NCBI GenBank assembly: GCA_029339505.1
Contig: JAQISU010000115.1
Location: forward strand, 5,794,501-5,858,500
DNA length: 64,000 bases
Direction: 5' to 3'
Source: Unio delphinus
Lineage: Eukaryota > Mollusca > Bivalvia > Unionida > Unionidae
The translations under genes were made by a program, and so were the position numbers. Of this stretch, positions 48,605 through 59,695 are shown piece by piece (position 1 is the first letter of the stretch; the number at the start of each line of letters is the position of its first letter). The notes under the pieces are model-generated. The model did no database searches, was not told where the DNA came from, and saw nothing but the letters and a program-made list of their open reading frames with translations.

Positions 48605-51600
48605 ATGAGACTGTTTTTGATAGGATTTTAATCAGACTTGGTAATTAAGGATACATGTTTGGTAGAATATTGATCATACTTGGTATTTAAGGATACATGT
48701 TTGATAGGATTTTAATCAGACTTGGTAATTAAGGATACATGTTTGATAGGATTTTAATCAGACTTGGTAATTAAGGATACATGTTTGGTAGAATATTGAT
48801 CATACTTGGTAATTAAGGATACATGTTTGATAGGATTTTGATCAGACTTGGTAATTAAGGATACATGTTTGATAGGATTTTAATCAGACTTGGTAATTAA
48901 GGATACATGTTTGATAGGATTTTAATCAGACTTGGTAATTAAGGATACATGTTTGGTAGAATATTGATCATACTTGGTATTTAAGGATACATGTTTGATA
49001 GGATTTTAATCAGACTTGGTAATTAAGGATACATGTTTGATAGGATTTTAATCAGACTTGGTAATTAAGGATACATGTTTGGTAGAATATTGATCATACT
49101 TGGTAATTAAGGATACATGTTTGATAGGATTTTGATCAGACTTGGTAATTAAGGATACATGTTTGATAGGATTTTAATCAGACTTGGTAATTAAGGATAC
49201 ATGTTTGATAGGATTTTAATCAGACTTGGTAATTAAGGATACATGTTTGGTAGAATATTGATCATACTTGGTATTTAAGGATACATGTTTGATAGGATTT
49301 TAATCAGACTTGGTAATTAAGGATACATGTTTGGTAGAATATTGATCATACTTGGTATTTAAGGATACATGTTTGATAGGATTTTAATCAGACTTGGTAA
49401 TTAAGGATACATGTTTGATAGGATTTTGATCATACTTGGTATTTAAGGATACATGTTTGATAGGATTTTAATCAGACTTGGTAATTAAGGATACATGTTT
49501 GGTATAATATTGATTATACTTGGTATATAAGGATACATGTTTGATAGGATTTTAATCAGACTTGGTAATTAAGGATACATGTTTGATAGGATTTTAATCA
49601 GACTTGGTAATTAAGGATACATGTTTGGTAGAATATTGATCATACTTGGTATTTAAGGATACATGTTTGATAGGATTTTAATCAGACTTGGTAATTAAGG
49701 ATACATGTTTGGTAGAATATTGATCATACTTGGTATTTAAGGATACATGTTTGATAGGATTTTAATCAGACTTGGTAATTAAGGATACATGTTTGATAGG
49801 ATTTTGATCATACTTGGTATTTAAGGATACATGTTTGATAGGATTTTAATCAGACCTGGTAATTAAGGATACATGTTTGATAGGATTTTAATCAGACTTG
49901 GTAATTAAGGATACATGTTTGATAGGATTTTAATCAGACTTGGTAATTAAGGATACATGTTTGATAGGATTTTAATCAGACTTGGTAATTAAGGATACAT
50001 GTTTGGTAGAATATTGATCATACTTGGTATTTAAGGATAGATGTTTGATAGGATTTTAATCATACTTGGTAATTAAGGATACATGTTTGGTAGAATATTG
50101 ATCATACTTGGTATTTAAGGATACATGTTTGATAGGATTTTAATCAGACTTGGTAATTAAGGATACATGTTTGATAGGATTTTGATCATACTTGGTATTT
50201 AAGGATACATGTTTGATAGGATTTTAATCAGAATTGGTAATTAAGGATACATGTTTGATAGGATTTTAATCAGACTTGGTAATTAAGGATACATGTTTGG
50301 TAGAATATTGATCATACTTGGTATTTAAGGATACATGTTTGATAGGATTTTAATCAGACTTGGTAATTAAGGATACATGTTTGGTAGAATATTGATCATA
50401 CTTGGTATTTAAGGATACATGTTTGATAGGATTTTAATCAGACTTGGTAATTAAGGATACATGTTTGGTAGAATATTGATTATACATGTACTTGGTATTT
50501 AAGGATATATGTTTGATAGGATTTTAATCAGACTTGGTAATTAAGGATACATGTTTGGTAGAATATTGATTATACATGTACTTGGTATTTAAGGATACAT
50601 GTTTGATAGGATTTTAATCAGACTTGGTAATTAAGCATATATGTTTGATAGGATTTTAATCAGACTTGGTAATTAAGGATACATGTTTGGTAGAATATTG
50701 ATCATACTTGGTATTTAAGGATACATGTTTGATAGGATTTTAATCAGACTTGGTAATTAAGGATACATGTTTGGTAGAATATTGATTATACATGTACTTG
50801 GTATTTAAGGATAGATGTTTGATAGGATTTTAATCAGACTTGGTAATTAAGGATACATGTTTGGTAGAATATTGATTATACATGTACTTGGTATTTAAGG
50901 ATACATGTTTGATATAGGATTTTAATCAGACTTGGTAATTAAGCATATATGTTTGGTAGAATATTGATCATACTTGGTAATTAAGGATACATGTTTGATA
51001 GGATTTTAATCAGACTTGGTAATTAAGGATACATGTTTGGTAGAATATTGATTATACATGTACTTGGTATTTAAGGATACATGTTTGATAGGATTTTAAT
51101 CAGACTTGGTAATTAAGCATATATGTTTGATAGGATTTTAATCAGACTTGGTAATTAAGGATACATGTTTGGTAGAATATTGATCATACTTGGTATTTAA
51201 GGATACATGTTTGATAGGATTTTAATCAGACTTGGTAATTAAGGATACATGTTTGGTAGAATATTGATTATACATGTACTTGGTATTTAAGGATACATGT
51301 TTGATAGGATTTTAATCAGACTTGGTAATTAATCATATATGTTTGATAGGATTTTAATCAGACTTGGTAATTAAGGATACATGTTTGGTAGAATATTGAT
51401 CATACTTGGTATTTAAGGATACATTTTTGATAGGATTTTAATCAGACTTGGTAATTAAGGATACATGTTTGGTAGAATATTGATTATACATGTACTTGGT
51501 ATTTAAGGATACATGTTTGATAGGATTTTAATCAGACTTGGTAATTAAGCATATATGTTGGTATAATATTGATTATACTTGGTATGTAAGGATACAGGTT

Positions 51601-53345
51601 TGATAGGATTTTAATCAGACTTGGTATTTAAGCATATATGTTTGATAGGATTTTAATCAGACTTGGTAATTAAGGATACATGTTTGGTAGAATATTGATC
51701 ATACTTGGTATTTAAGGATACATGTTTGATAGGATTTTAATCAGACTTGGTAATTAAGGATACATGTTTGGTAGAATATTGATTATACATGTACTTGGTA
51801 TTTAAGGATACATGTTTGATAGGATTTTAATCAGACTTGGTAATTAAGCATATATGTTGGTATAATATTGATTATACTTGGTATTTAAGGATACAGGTTT
51901 GATAGGATTTTAATCAGACTTGGTAATTAAGCATATATGTTGGTATAATATTGATTATACTTGGTATTTAAGGATACATGTTTGATAGGATTTTAATCAG
52001 ACTTGCTATTTAAGCATACATGTTTGGTATAATATTGATTATATTTGGTATTTAAGGATACATGTTTGATAGGATTTTAATCAGACTTGATAATTAAGGA
52101 TACATGTTTGGTAGATACATGTACTTGGTATTTAAGGATACATGTTTAATATGATTTTAATCAAACTTGGTATTTAAGGATACATGTTTGGAATAATATT
52201 GATTATATTTGGTATTTAAGGATACAGGTTTGATAGGATTTTAATCAGACTTGGTAATTAAGCATACATGTTTGGTATAATATTGATTATACTTGGTATA
52301 TAAGGATACATGTTTGGTATAATATTGATCATACTTGGTATTTAAGGATACATGTTTGATAGGATTTTAATCAGACTTGGTAATTAAGGATACATGTTTG
52401 GTAGAATTTTAATCATACTTGGTATATAAGGATACATGTTTGGTAGAATTTTAATCATACTTGGTATATAAGGATACATGTTTGATAGGATTTTAATCAG
52501 ACTTGGTATTTAAGGATACATGTTTGGTATAATATTGATTATACTTGGTATTTAAGGATATATGTTTGATAGGATTTTAATCATACTTGGTAATTAAGGA
52601 TACATGTTTGGTAGAATTTTAATCATACTTGGTATATAAGGATACAGGTTTGATAGGATTTTAATCATACTTGGTAATTAAGGATACATGTTTGGTAGAG
52701 TTTTAATCATACTTGGTATATAAGGATACATGTTTGGTATAATATTGATTATACTTGGTAATTAAGGATACATGTTTGGTATAATATTGATTATACTTGG
52801 TATATAAGGATACATGTTTGATAGGATTTTAATCATACTTGGTAATTAAGGATACATGTTTGGTATAATATTGATTATACTTGGTATTTAAGGATACATG
52901 TTTGATAGGATTTTAATCATACTTGGTAATTAAGGATACATGTTTGGTATAATATTGATTATACTTGGTATATAAGGATACATGTTTGGTATAATATTGA
53001 TTATACTTGGTATTTAAGGATACATGTTTGATAGGATTTTAATCATACTTGGTAATTAAGGATACATGTTTGGTAGAATTTTAATCATACTTGGTAATTA
53101 AGGATACATGTTTGGTAGAATTTTAATCATACTTGGTATATAAGGATACATGTTTGGTAGAATATTGATCATACTTGGTATTTAAGGATATATGTTTGAT
53201 AGGATTTTAATCAGACTTGGTAATTAAGGATACATGTTTGGTAGAATTTTAATCATACTTGGTATATAAGGATACATGTTTGGTAGAATATTGATCATAC
53301 TTGGTATTTAAGGATACAGGTTTGATAGGATTTTAATCAGACTAT
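48605..53345. repeat. Large satellite array, 42-bp unit, about 110 copies, higher-order structure
   Basis: Type A unit: ggatacatgtttgataggat, tttaatcagacttggtaatt, aa. Type B unit: ggatacatgtttggtagaat, attgatcatacttggtattt, aa. A and B occur in repeating orders (AAB, AB), and a 48-bp B variant with an extra acatgt recurs at regular spacing from 50465 to 51800. The right end (52100-53345) is dominated by other hybrids (ggtataatattgattatact). Confidence 0.97.
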
Positions 53346-53651
53346 TTTAACTTTGTGCTGTTTTTCACAATGTCTTTATCATTTTGGTCAATTTAGATTA
53401 GAGCTAATTTGGGTCTTACAGCATATAAATTCTGAAACAGTTAAATTATCTTGTTCTCTCCGTTTGAATATTTAGGTACGATTAAATATTTAGGTACTTG
53501 TTAATGGTTGTTGAAGTGGTCCATTCAAGACAACAATAGAAACATCACTCAGGCTGTGGGAACTAAAAACAGCTTGTGTTGACATCATGCAGAGCCAAAT
53601 TAACATTAGCAAGGTCATGGTTGGTATGGTTTTGATGATAAATAATTTGTT
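53346..53651. other. Unannotated spacer between arrays
   Basis: Contains gcaaggtcatgg at about 53609 and a tatttaggtac doublet (53470-53500). Nothing else recognised. Confidence 0.5.
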
Positions 53652-54112
53652 GTCTTGTATGTAAAATTAGGCAGGTTCAGTGTGGCTCCCATGACTCATC
53701 TATCATTTGCTATTTTGTATGTAAAATTAGGCAGTTTCAGTGTGGTTCCCATGACTCATCTATCATTTGCTATCTTGTATGTAAAATTAGGCAGTTTCAG
53801 TGTGGTTCCCATGACTCATCTATCATTTGCTATCTTGTATGTAAAATTAGGCAGTTTCAGTGTGGTTCCCATGACTCATCTATCATTTGCTATCTTGTAT
53901 GTAAAATTAGGCAGTTTCAGTGTGGTTCCCATGACTCATCTATCATTTGCTATCTTGTATGTAAAATTAGGCAGTTTCAGTGTGGTTCCCATGACTCATC
54001 TATCATTTGCTAACCTGTATGTAAAATTAGGCAGTTTCAGTGTGGTTCCCATGATTCATCTATCATTTGCTGACCTGTATGTAAAATTGGGCAGTTTCAG
54101 TATTTGTTTATG
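53652..54112. repeat. Minisatellite, 60-bp unit, about 7.7 copies
   Basis: The unit is cttgtatgtaaaattaggca, gtttcagtgtggttcccatg, actcatctatcatttgctat. The period is exactly 60 and copies are nearly identical. One frame stays open (53655-54119, 20-residue repeat LYVKLGSFSVVPMTHLSFAI) simply because the unit is a multiple of three without stops. Confidence 0.96.
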
Positions 54113-54236
54113 TGACTGAATTCCTTTTTTTTTGATATCGCTAACTCAAAGTTGGGTTCTTACATCAATTTAAATGGGGGTTGGGGAAGCATTTAAGTAG
54201 AATATAATATGCACTTTAAGGGAGGTAGATTAAAAA
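54113..54236. other. Short spacer between arrays
   Basis: Nothing recognised. Confidence 0.5.
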
Positions 54237-55475
54237 TCCATAGTATGGGTTAAACATACAACTTACACAGTATTCATGTAATCCAAATGTCCATAGTATG
54301 GGTTATGCATACAACTTGCACAGTACACATGTAATCCAAATGTCCATAGTATGGATTATGCATACAACGTACACAGTATTCATGTAATACAAATATCCAT
54401 TGTATGGGTTATGCATACAACTTGCACAGTATTCATGTAATACAAATATCCATAGTATGGGTTATGCATACAACTTGCACAGTACTTGTGTAATACAAAT
54501 ATCCATAGTATGGGTTATGCATACAACTTGCACAGTATTCATGTAATACAAATATCCATTGCATGGGTTATGCATACAACGTACACAGTATTCATGTAAT
54601 ACAAATATCCATTGCATGGGTTATGCATACAACTTACACAGTATTCATGTAATACAAATATCCATTGCATGGGTTATGCATACAACGTACACAGTATTCA
54701 TGTAATACAAATATCCATTGCATGGGTTATGCATACAACGTACACAGTAGTCATGTAATACAAATATCCATAGTATGGGTTATGCATACAACTTGCACAG
54801 TATTGTGTAATACAAATATCCATTGCATGGGTTATGCATACAGCTTGCACAGTATTCATGTAATACAAATATCCATTGCATGGGTTATGCATACAACTTA
54901 CACAGTATTCATGTAATACAAATATCCATTGCATGGGTTATGCATACAACGTACACAGTAGTCATGTAATACAAATATCCATAGTATGGGTTATGCATAC
55001 AACTTGCACAGTATTCATGTAATACAAATATCCATTGCATGGGTTATGCATACAACTTGCACAGTATTCATGTAATACAAATATCCATTGCATGGGTTAT
55101 GCATACAACTTACACAGTATTCATGTAATACAAATATCCATTGCATGGGTTATGCATACAATGTACACAGTATTCATGTAATACAAATATCCATAGTATG
55201 GGTTATGCATACAATGTACACAGTAGTCATGTAATACAAATATCCATAGTATGGGTTATGCATACAACTTACACAGTACACATGTAATATAAATATCCAT
55301 TGCATGTTTTATGCATACAACTTGCACATTATTCATGTAATACAAATATCCATTGCATGGGTTATGCATACAACTTGCACAGTATTCATGTAATACAAAT
55401 ATCCATTGTATGGGTTATGCATACAACGTACACAGTATTCATGTAATACCAATATCAATTGTATGGGTTAAGCAT
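54237..55475. repeat. Minisatellite, 53-bp unit, about 23 copies
   Basis: The unit is atgggttatgcatacaactt, gcacagtattcatgtaatac, aaatatccattgc. Two-state sites (ttgcac/gtacac, attgc/atagt) alternate in a patchwork. Confidence 0.97.
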
Positions 55476-55489
55476 ATAACTTAATTCAA

Positions 55490-57052
55490 TCTATTCATTG
55501 ATTGAGTCTGTATCATGTTGCAATATTATATAGTAAATATTGTGATTCACTGATTGAGTATGTATCATGTTACACTATTGAATATGGTAAATATTGTGAT
55601 TCAGAGATTGAGTCTGTACTGCTATGGTAAATATTGTGATTCATTGATTGAGTATGTATCATGTTACACAATTGTTATGGTAAATATTGTGATTCATTGA
55701 GTCTGTATCATGTTACATGATTGCTATGGTAAATATTGTGATTCATTGATTGAGTCTGTATCATGTTACACTATTGTTATGGTAAATATTGTGATTCATT
55801 GAGTCTATCATGTTACATGATTGCTATAGTAAATATTGTGATTCAATCATTCATTGATTGAGTCTGTATCATGTTACACTATTGTTATGGTAAATATTGT
55901 GATTCATTGAGTCTGTATCATGTTACATGATTGCTATGGTAAATATTGTGATTCATTGAGTCTGTATCATGTTACATAAATGCTATGGTAAATATTGTGA
56001 TTCATTGATTGAGTCTGTATCATGTTACACTATTGTTATGGTAAATATTGTGATTCATTGAGTCTGTATCATGTTACATGATTGCTATGGTAAATATTGT
56101 GTTTCAATCATTCATTGATTGAGTCTGTATCATGTTACACTATTGTTATGGTAAATATTGTGATTCATTGAGTCTGTATCATGTTACATGAATGCTATGG
56201 TAAATATTGTGATTCATTGATTGAGTCTGTATCATGTTACACTATTGTTATGGTAAATATTGTGATTCATTGAGTCTGTATCATGTTACATGATTGCTAT
56301 GGTAAATATTGTGATTCAATCATTCATTGATTGAGTCTGTATCATGTTACATTATTATGGTAAATATTGTGATTCATTGAGTCTGTATCATGTTACATGA
56401 TTGCTATGGTAAATATTGTGATTCATTGATTGAGTCTGTATCATGTTACACTATTGTTATGGTAAATATTGTGATTCATTGAGTCTGTATCATGTTACAT
56501 GATTGCTATGGTAAATATTGTGATTCATTGATTGAATCTGTATCATGTTACATGATTGCTGTGGTAAATATTGTGATTCAGTGATTGAGTCTGTATCATG
56601 TTACACTATTGTTATGATAAATATTGTGATTCATTGAGTCTGTATCATGTTACATGATTGCTATGGTAAATATTGTGATTGAATCATTCATTGATTGAGT
56701 CTGTATCTTTTTACATTATTATGGTAAATATTGTGATTCATTGAGTTTGTATCATGTTACATGATTGCTATGGTAAATATTGTGATTCATTGATTGAGTC
56801 TGTATCATGTTACACTATTGTTATGGTAAATATTGTAATTCATTGAGTCTGTATCATGTTACATGATTGCTATGGTAAATATTGTGATTCATTGATTGAA
56901 TCTGTATCATGTTACATGATTGCTGTGGTAAATATTGTGATTCAGTGATTGAGTCTGTATCATGTTACACTATTGATATGGTAAATATTGTGATTCATAG
57001 ATTGAGTATGTATCATGTTACACTATTGATATGGTAAATATTGTGATTCAGT
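55490..57052. repeat. Minisatellite of alternating ~53- and ~49-bp units next to the DBD exon
   Basis: Long unit: attgattgagtctgtatcat, gttacactattgttatggta, aatattgtgattc. Short unit: attgagtctgtatcatgtta, catgattgctatggtaaata, ttgtgattc. They mostly alternate, and a variant with an extra aatcattc recurs about every 190-290 bp. The array ends about 140 bases before the acceptor of the DBD exon. Confidence 0.96.
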
Positions 57053-57190
57053 GATGCACTGATGATAATAAATAACTTCTATTGAATATCCTGTTGTACA
57101 TGACTAATGAAATTAAAGCTAATCAAACATTTTGAGTAACATTTGTATCCTTAAAACTGATCAGATTATTGTTCCCTGTGTTTGTTACAG

Positions 57191-57315
57191 AATCAGACAA
57201 CAACATCCAGGCAGCTGACTCAAACAGCCCCAAGCAAACCTTTGTGCCATGTAAAGTGTGTGGGGACAGAGCCTCAGGCTTCCATTATGGTGTCACATCC
57301 TGTGAAGGCTGCAAA
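57191..57315 (+). CDS. E78: Nuclear receptor DBD exon, first zinc finger; E78/NR1E subfamily
   Basis: The exon is bounded by an acceptor (tttgttacag, ending 57190) and a donor (gtaggt from 57316). It enters in phase 1 and leaves in phase 0. It encodes [15 protein letters not shown], then [22 protein letters not shown] and CEGCK. This is a complete C4 zinc finger (C-X2-C-X13-C-X2-C) with P-box CEGCK. The exit falls exactly between CEGCK and the expected GFFRR, a known intron position in NR1 receptors. The string VPCKVCGD, then ASG, then [11 protein letters not shown] is characteristic of E78 (Eip78C, NR1E). Rev-erb and E75 read HACEGCK or HSCEGCK, and ROR reads GVITCEGCK. E78 is a ligand-regulated-type transcription factor of the ecdysone early-gene group in insects and is present in lophotrochozoans. 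The second finger and LBD are not in the window. Confidence 0.85.
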
Positions 57316-57355
57316 GTAGGTTCATCAAGCTTTATTAAGTAATCAGTTAGTTGAT

Positions 57356-57450
57356 GGTTGTTCTTGGGGCATTCCTGGGTTCTTGCCGCATGAGATAAGC
57401 TGGTTGCCATGTGCTAAAAAATGGCATTAAGTCCACAAACCACCACCTCA
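57356..57450 (+). mobile_element. SINE 3' fragment between DBD exon copies 1 and 2
   Basis: The stretch matches the 3' half of the SINE at 39417-39667 in order: a tggttgttctt-like segment, cctgggttcttgccgc, gttgccatgtgct, then aaaaaatggcattaa and an ACCACCA-like end. It begins about 40 bases after the exon donor. It is a degenerate, 5'-truncated copy with no clear TSD. Confidence 0.6.
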
Positions 57451-57466
57451 TTATACAATAAAAAGG

Positions 57467-57555
57467 TGTGGGGACCAATCCTTGGCCTTCCATTATGATG
57501 TCACATCATGAACCGGCTGCAAGTTAGGTTTATCAAGATTTATCCAGTAATCAGT
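57467..57555 (+). pseudogene. Decayed tandem copy (copy 2) of the E78 DBD exon and its 5' intron edge
   Basis: Aligned by eye to 57259-57347, this stretch is gap-free over 89 bases with 71 identities (my count). It covers the 3' half of the DBD exon and 32 bases of the following intron. Conceptual translation in the exon frame keeps CGD, FHY, VTS and GCK. The first cysteine has become Ile, the third cysteine is replaced by a stop (TGA), and the donor has shifted (gcaagttagg). Because intron sequence is included, this is a DNA-level tandem duplication and not a retrocopy. It cannot supply a working zinc finger. Confidence 0.85.
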
Positions 57556-57558
57556 GAC

Positions 57559-57999
57559 CTCCGTAAAGTCTTGGGTGACTTAACCTCAGTTAGGGCCTAA
57601 CCTAGTAGACAATTTTCACTGAGTACCGAATCCGAGTATTTGGATGTACTATTTGCCAGATCCGGGCATGAACCGAGTAGTAGGTGCCACTCTGGAGAGT
57701 ACCGTTCGTTTCATTATCGTATGCGAAGCTTAAACTTTTCGTGTACCGTATACCATATATATTAGCTGTGAGATGAAATTTTTTATTATTAACTAAAATT
57801 ATTATGTATTAAAAAACTTTTTTAAAAAAGTTCAATATTTATTGAATTATTTTACTTGTAACCATTTGTGCGCATATTATTTGCTGAGGCGAAAACTTCT
57901 GAATAGTACCAAAAAACCGGATATTCGGCCGAAGCGAATGTCCGAGGCGATTTCCGGTTAGGCCCTAACCTCAGTCATCCATTATGGTGTCAAATAATG
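57559..57999 (+). pseudogene. Second decayed copy (copy 3) of the DBD exon, split by a hAT MITE
   Basis: The part left of the MITE (57559-57590) aligns with the exon's [14 protein letters not shown] bases. The part right of it (57976-57999) contains a 14-base exact match to the HYGV-coding bases (ccattatggtgtca). Leaving out the MITE and one TSD copy, the frame reads KVLGDLTSVIHYGV followed by two stops, against [14 protein letters not shown] in the true exon. I count about 26 identities in 34 positions across the junction. Similarity fades after about 58000. Confidence 0.7.
57591..57967. mobile_element. hAT-type MITE with a perfect 8-bp TSD
   Basis: The terminal inverted repeats are TAGGGCCTAACC and GGTTAGGCCCTA, a perfect 12 bp. 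The element is 377 bp and is flanked by identical 8-bp direct repeats ACCTCAGT (57583-57590 and 57968-57975). An 8-bp TSD and T/CAGGG-type termini are typical of hAT transposons. No transposase frame is present, so it is non-autonomous. It lies inside the third copy of the DBD exon. Confidence 0.85.
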
Positions 58000-58509
58000 A
58001 TGCCAATACTTTCATCTGTGGCTGCCATAGGTCAGTAAAATAAATTATGTCTCTACCTACAACAGCTGGTGAATTCAGTCTGACCTTAATTTGACAGAAA
58101 TAACTTTTGTATTAAACATTTTTAGTATTTACAAATGATGCAAGTCTGCCATCAAACATAGTCATTGTTAAAAATAAGCTTCAGGCAACAACTTCTCAAA
58201 AACCACTGAACATGTTAGCCAACTTTGAGAGAAGGCAGCTTGACATGAAAGGCTTTCAGATTTGTGCATATGATGCTGATTTATCATCAAATATGGCTAC
58301 CAGTACTAAAAATAGGAAAGCCTTTTTAAAGTACTGCATTTAAAAAAAAACTGCGTAACATATGACCAAATTTGTTGCATGAAGTGATTTTATTTTTATG
58401 TAAATTATCTACCATCAAATATGGCTCCTGATACCAGAAATAAAAATATTTGAGCAAATTTATTTTTAGAAGACCACTAACAGGTTCTGATAAACCTGGA
58501 CAGTAGGAC
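58000..58509. other. Unannotated intronic stretch with a degenerate repeat
   Basis: Diverged segments recur about every 130 bases: catcaaacatagtcattgtt, catcaaatatggctaccagt, catcaaatatggctcctgat. No gene supported. Confidence 0.5.
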
Positions 58510-58517
58510 TCCTGTCA

Positions 58518-58560
58518 GGCCCGCACCTAGGGGGGTTAGGGTTCCTAGGTGCGAGCCTGT
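58518..58560. mobile_element. 43-bp palindrome flanked by 8-bp direct repeats (minimal hAT-like remnant)
   Basis: ggcccgcacctagg and cctaggtgcgagcc form nearly perfect inverted arms around a G-rich loop. The 8-bp direct repeat TCCTGTCA lies at 58510-58517 and 58561-58568. CAGGCCCGCACCTAGG-like ends are hAT-like. It probably represents two transposon ends joined by internal deletion. Confidence 0.6.
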
Positions 58561-58568
58561 TCCTGTCA

Positions 58569-59062
58569 TAATGACTTTCAGCACTGAACCATAATACATG
58601 GATGAATATGCAAAGTAACAGAGAAACCTTGAAACAAATGTTTTTTAACATATAAAATCAATAGCATTAGACAAAATTTATAAGAAAGCATCAATTTTAC
58701 CAAGATTTTTGGCATACTGCACTTACAATTGGCCATTAGCTAAGTGAGTTATCCAAGACCCACTTGAGTCTCTTGTTGACTAATGCCATTGTAGAGTATG
58801 TGAGACACATTTTATTCTCAGATCTATTGTTTTGACTTGGAGGCCACTTATTGCCTTTAAAAATAAAAGATTGGTTGTTTACTGTACCAAAAAGTAACAT
58901 TGACTCCATGCCTGCAGTAGTGATGCAGGGCCACCCTTGTTCCTTGCAATAATTGCTAAAAGGTAATTTCACTGCAAGCAACCAATGTTCAATTACTCAA
59001 TAATTATTTGAATATTTACTAATTTCCTTGTGTTGTTAACTTGCATTTGTTCTTTGATATTT

Positions 59063-59070
<8 letters not shown>
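58569..59070. other. Unannotated intronic stretch
   Basis: Nothing recognised. Confidence 0.5.

Positions 59071-59115
<45 letters not shown>
59071..59115. repeat. (AT)n microsatellite
   Basis: About 22 AT units. Confidence 0.97.
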
Positions 59116-59119
<4 letters not shown>

Positions 59120-59695
59120 CTTGGTCAGTGAAAGTACATCAATAAAAACAGTTTGATATCTGCTATGTTTGCAAAAATGTGCTCCTTTTTTTGTTAAAAG
59201 TTGTTAACTTTGTGTTTAAGTCTGTCCATTAGTTTGTAACTGTTTTTCCCCACAAATTAACTAAGTTGTCATCGTTTTTTTTATGGATGGCTTGTACTTG
59301 GAGCAAATAATCAATTTCAGGGTCAGAGGTTAACGCAGTATTAACATGTTACCTTAAAGACAAGAAATTGAAAAGAGTAAATTTGCTTTTAATAGCAGCA
59401 ATAGCTTACCCATGACTATTGTTTTAGCTTTTATTTCGCACCAAAAAAAACTATCCGTCCATTTGATGTGCATACTTAGAGTGAAAAATTGTTTCTTTGA
59501 TGCAATTCCTCATGCAGCTTGCTTGTTCCTCGAATGTTATGTATAAAAGAAGCACAGCTAGCTCATCTTTTTCAAGGACATTGATCTGATCAGACCTGTG
59601 CCAAACATCAAAGAAAATTTTCCTGTTGCAGTGATTTTTTTTAGGTTCTCTGAAGCAGTGATTTAGTTTCTCACCAGCTCTTGCCACTCCTTCAA
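59116..59695. other. Unannotated intronic stretch
   Basis: 59270-59370 has one diverged unit of the AGGTCA-type dispersed repeat (atggatggcttgtacttgga, gggtcagaggttaac). Otherwise nothing recognised. Confidence 0.45.

Larger units (their letters stand above)
14586..57190 (+). other. E78: Very large intron of the E78-like gene (about 42.6 kb)
   Basis: The donor gtgag at 14586 and the acceptor tttgttacag ending at 57190 are compatible in phase (1/1). The interval contains no other host exon I can recognise. It is filled with minisatellites, LINE, SINE and LTR remnants and MITEs. If the two exons belong to different genes, this interval is intergenic instead. The phase match and the shared strand favour one gene. 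Confidence 0.6.

Noticed and set aside
53655..54119. 154-codon open frame as a gene
   Set aside because: 60-bp minisatellite without a stop in one frame; no other support.
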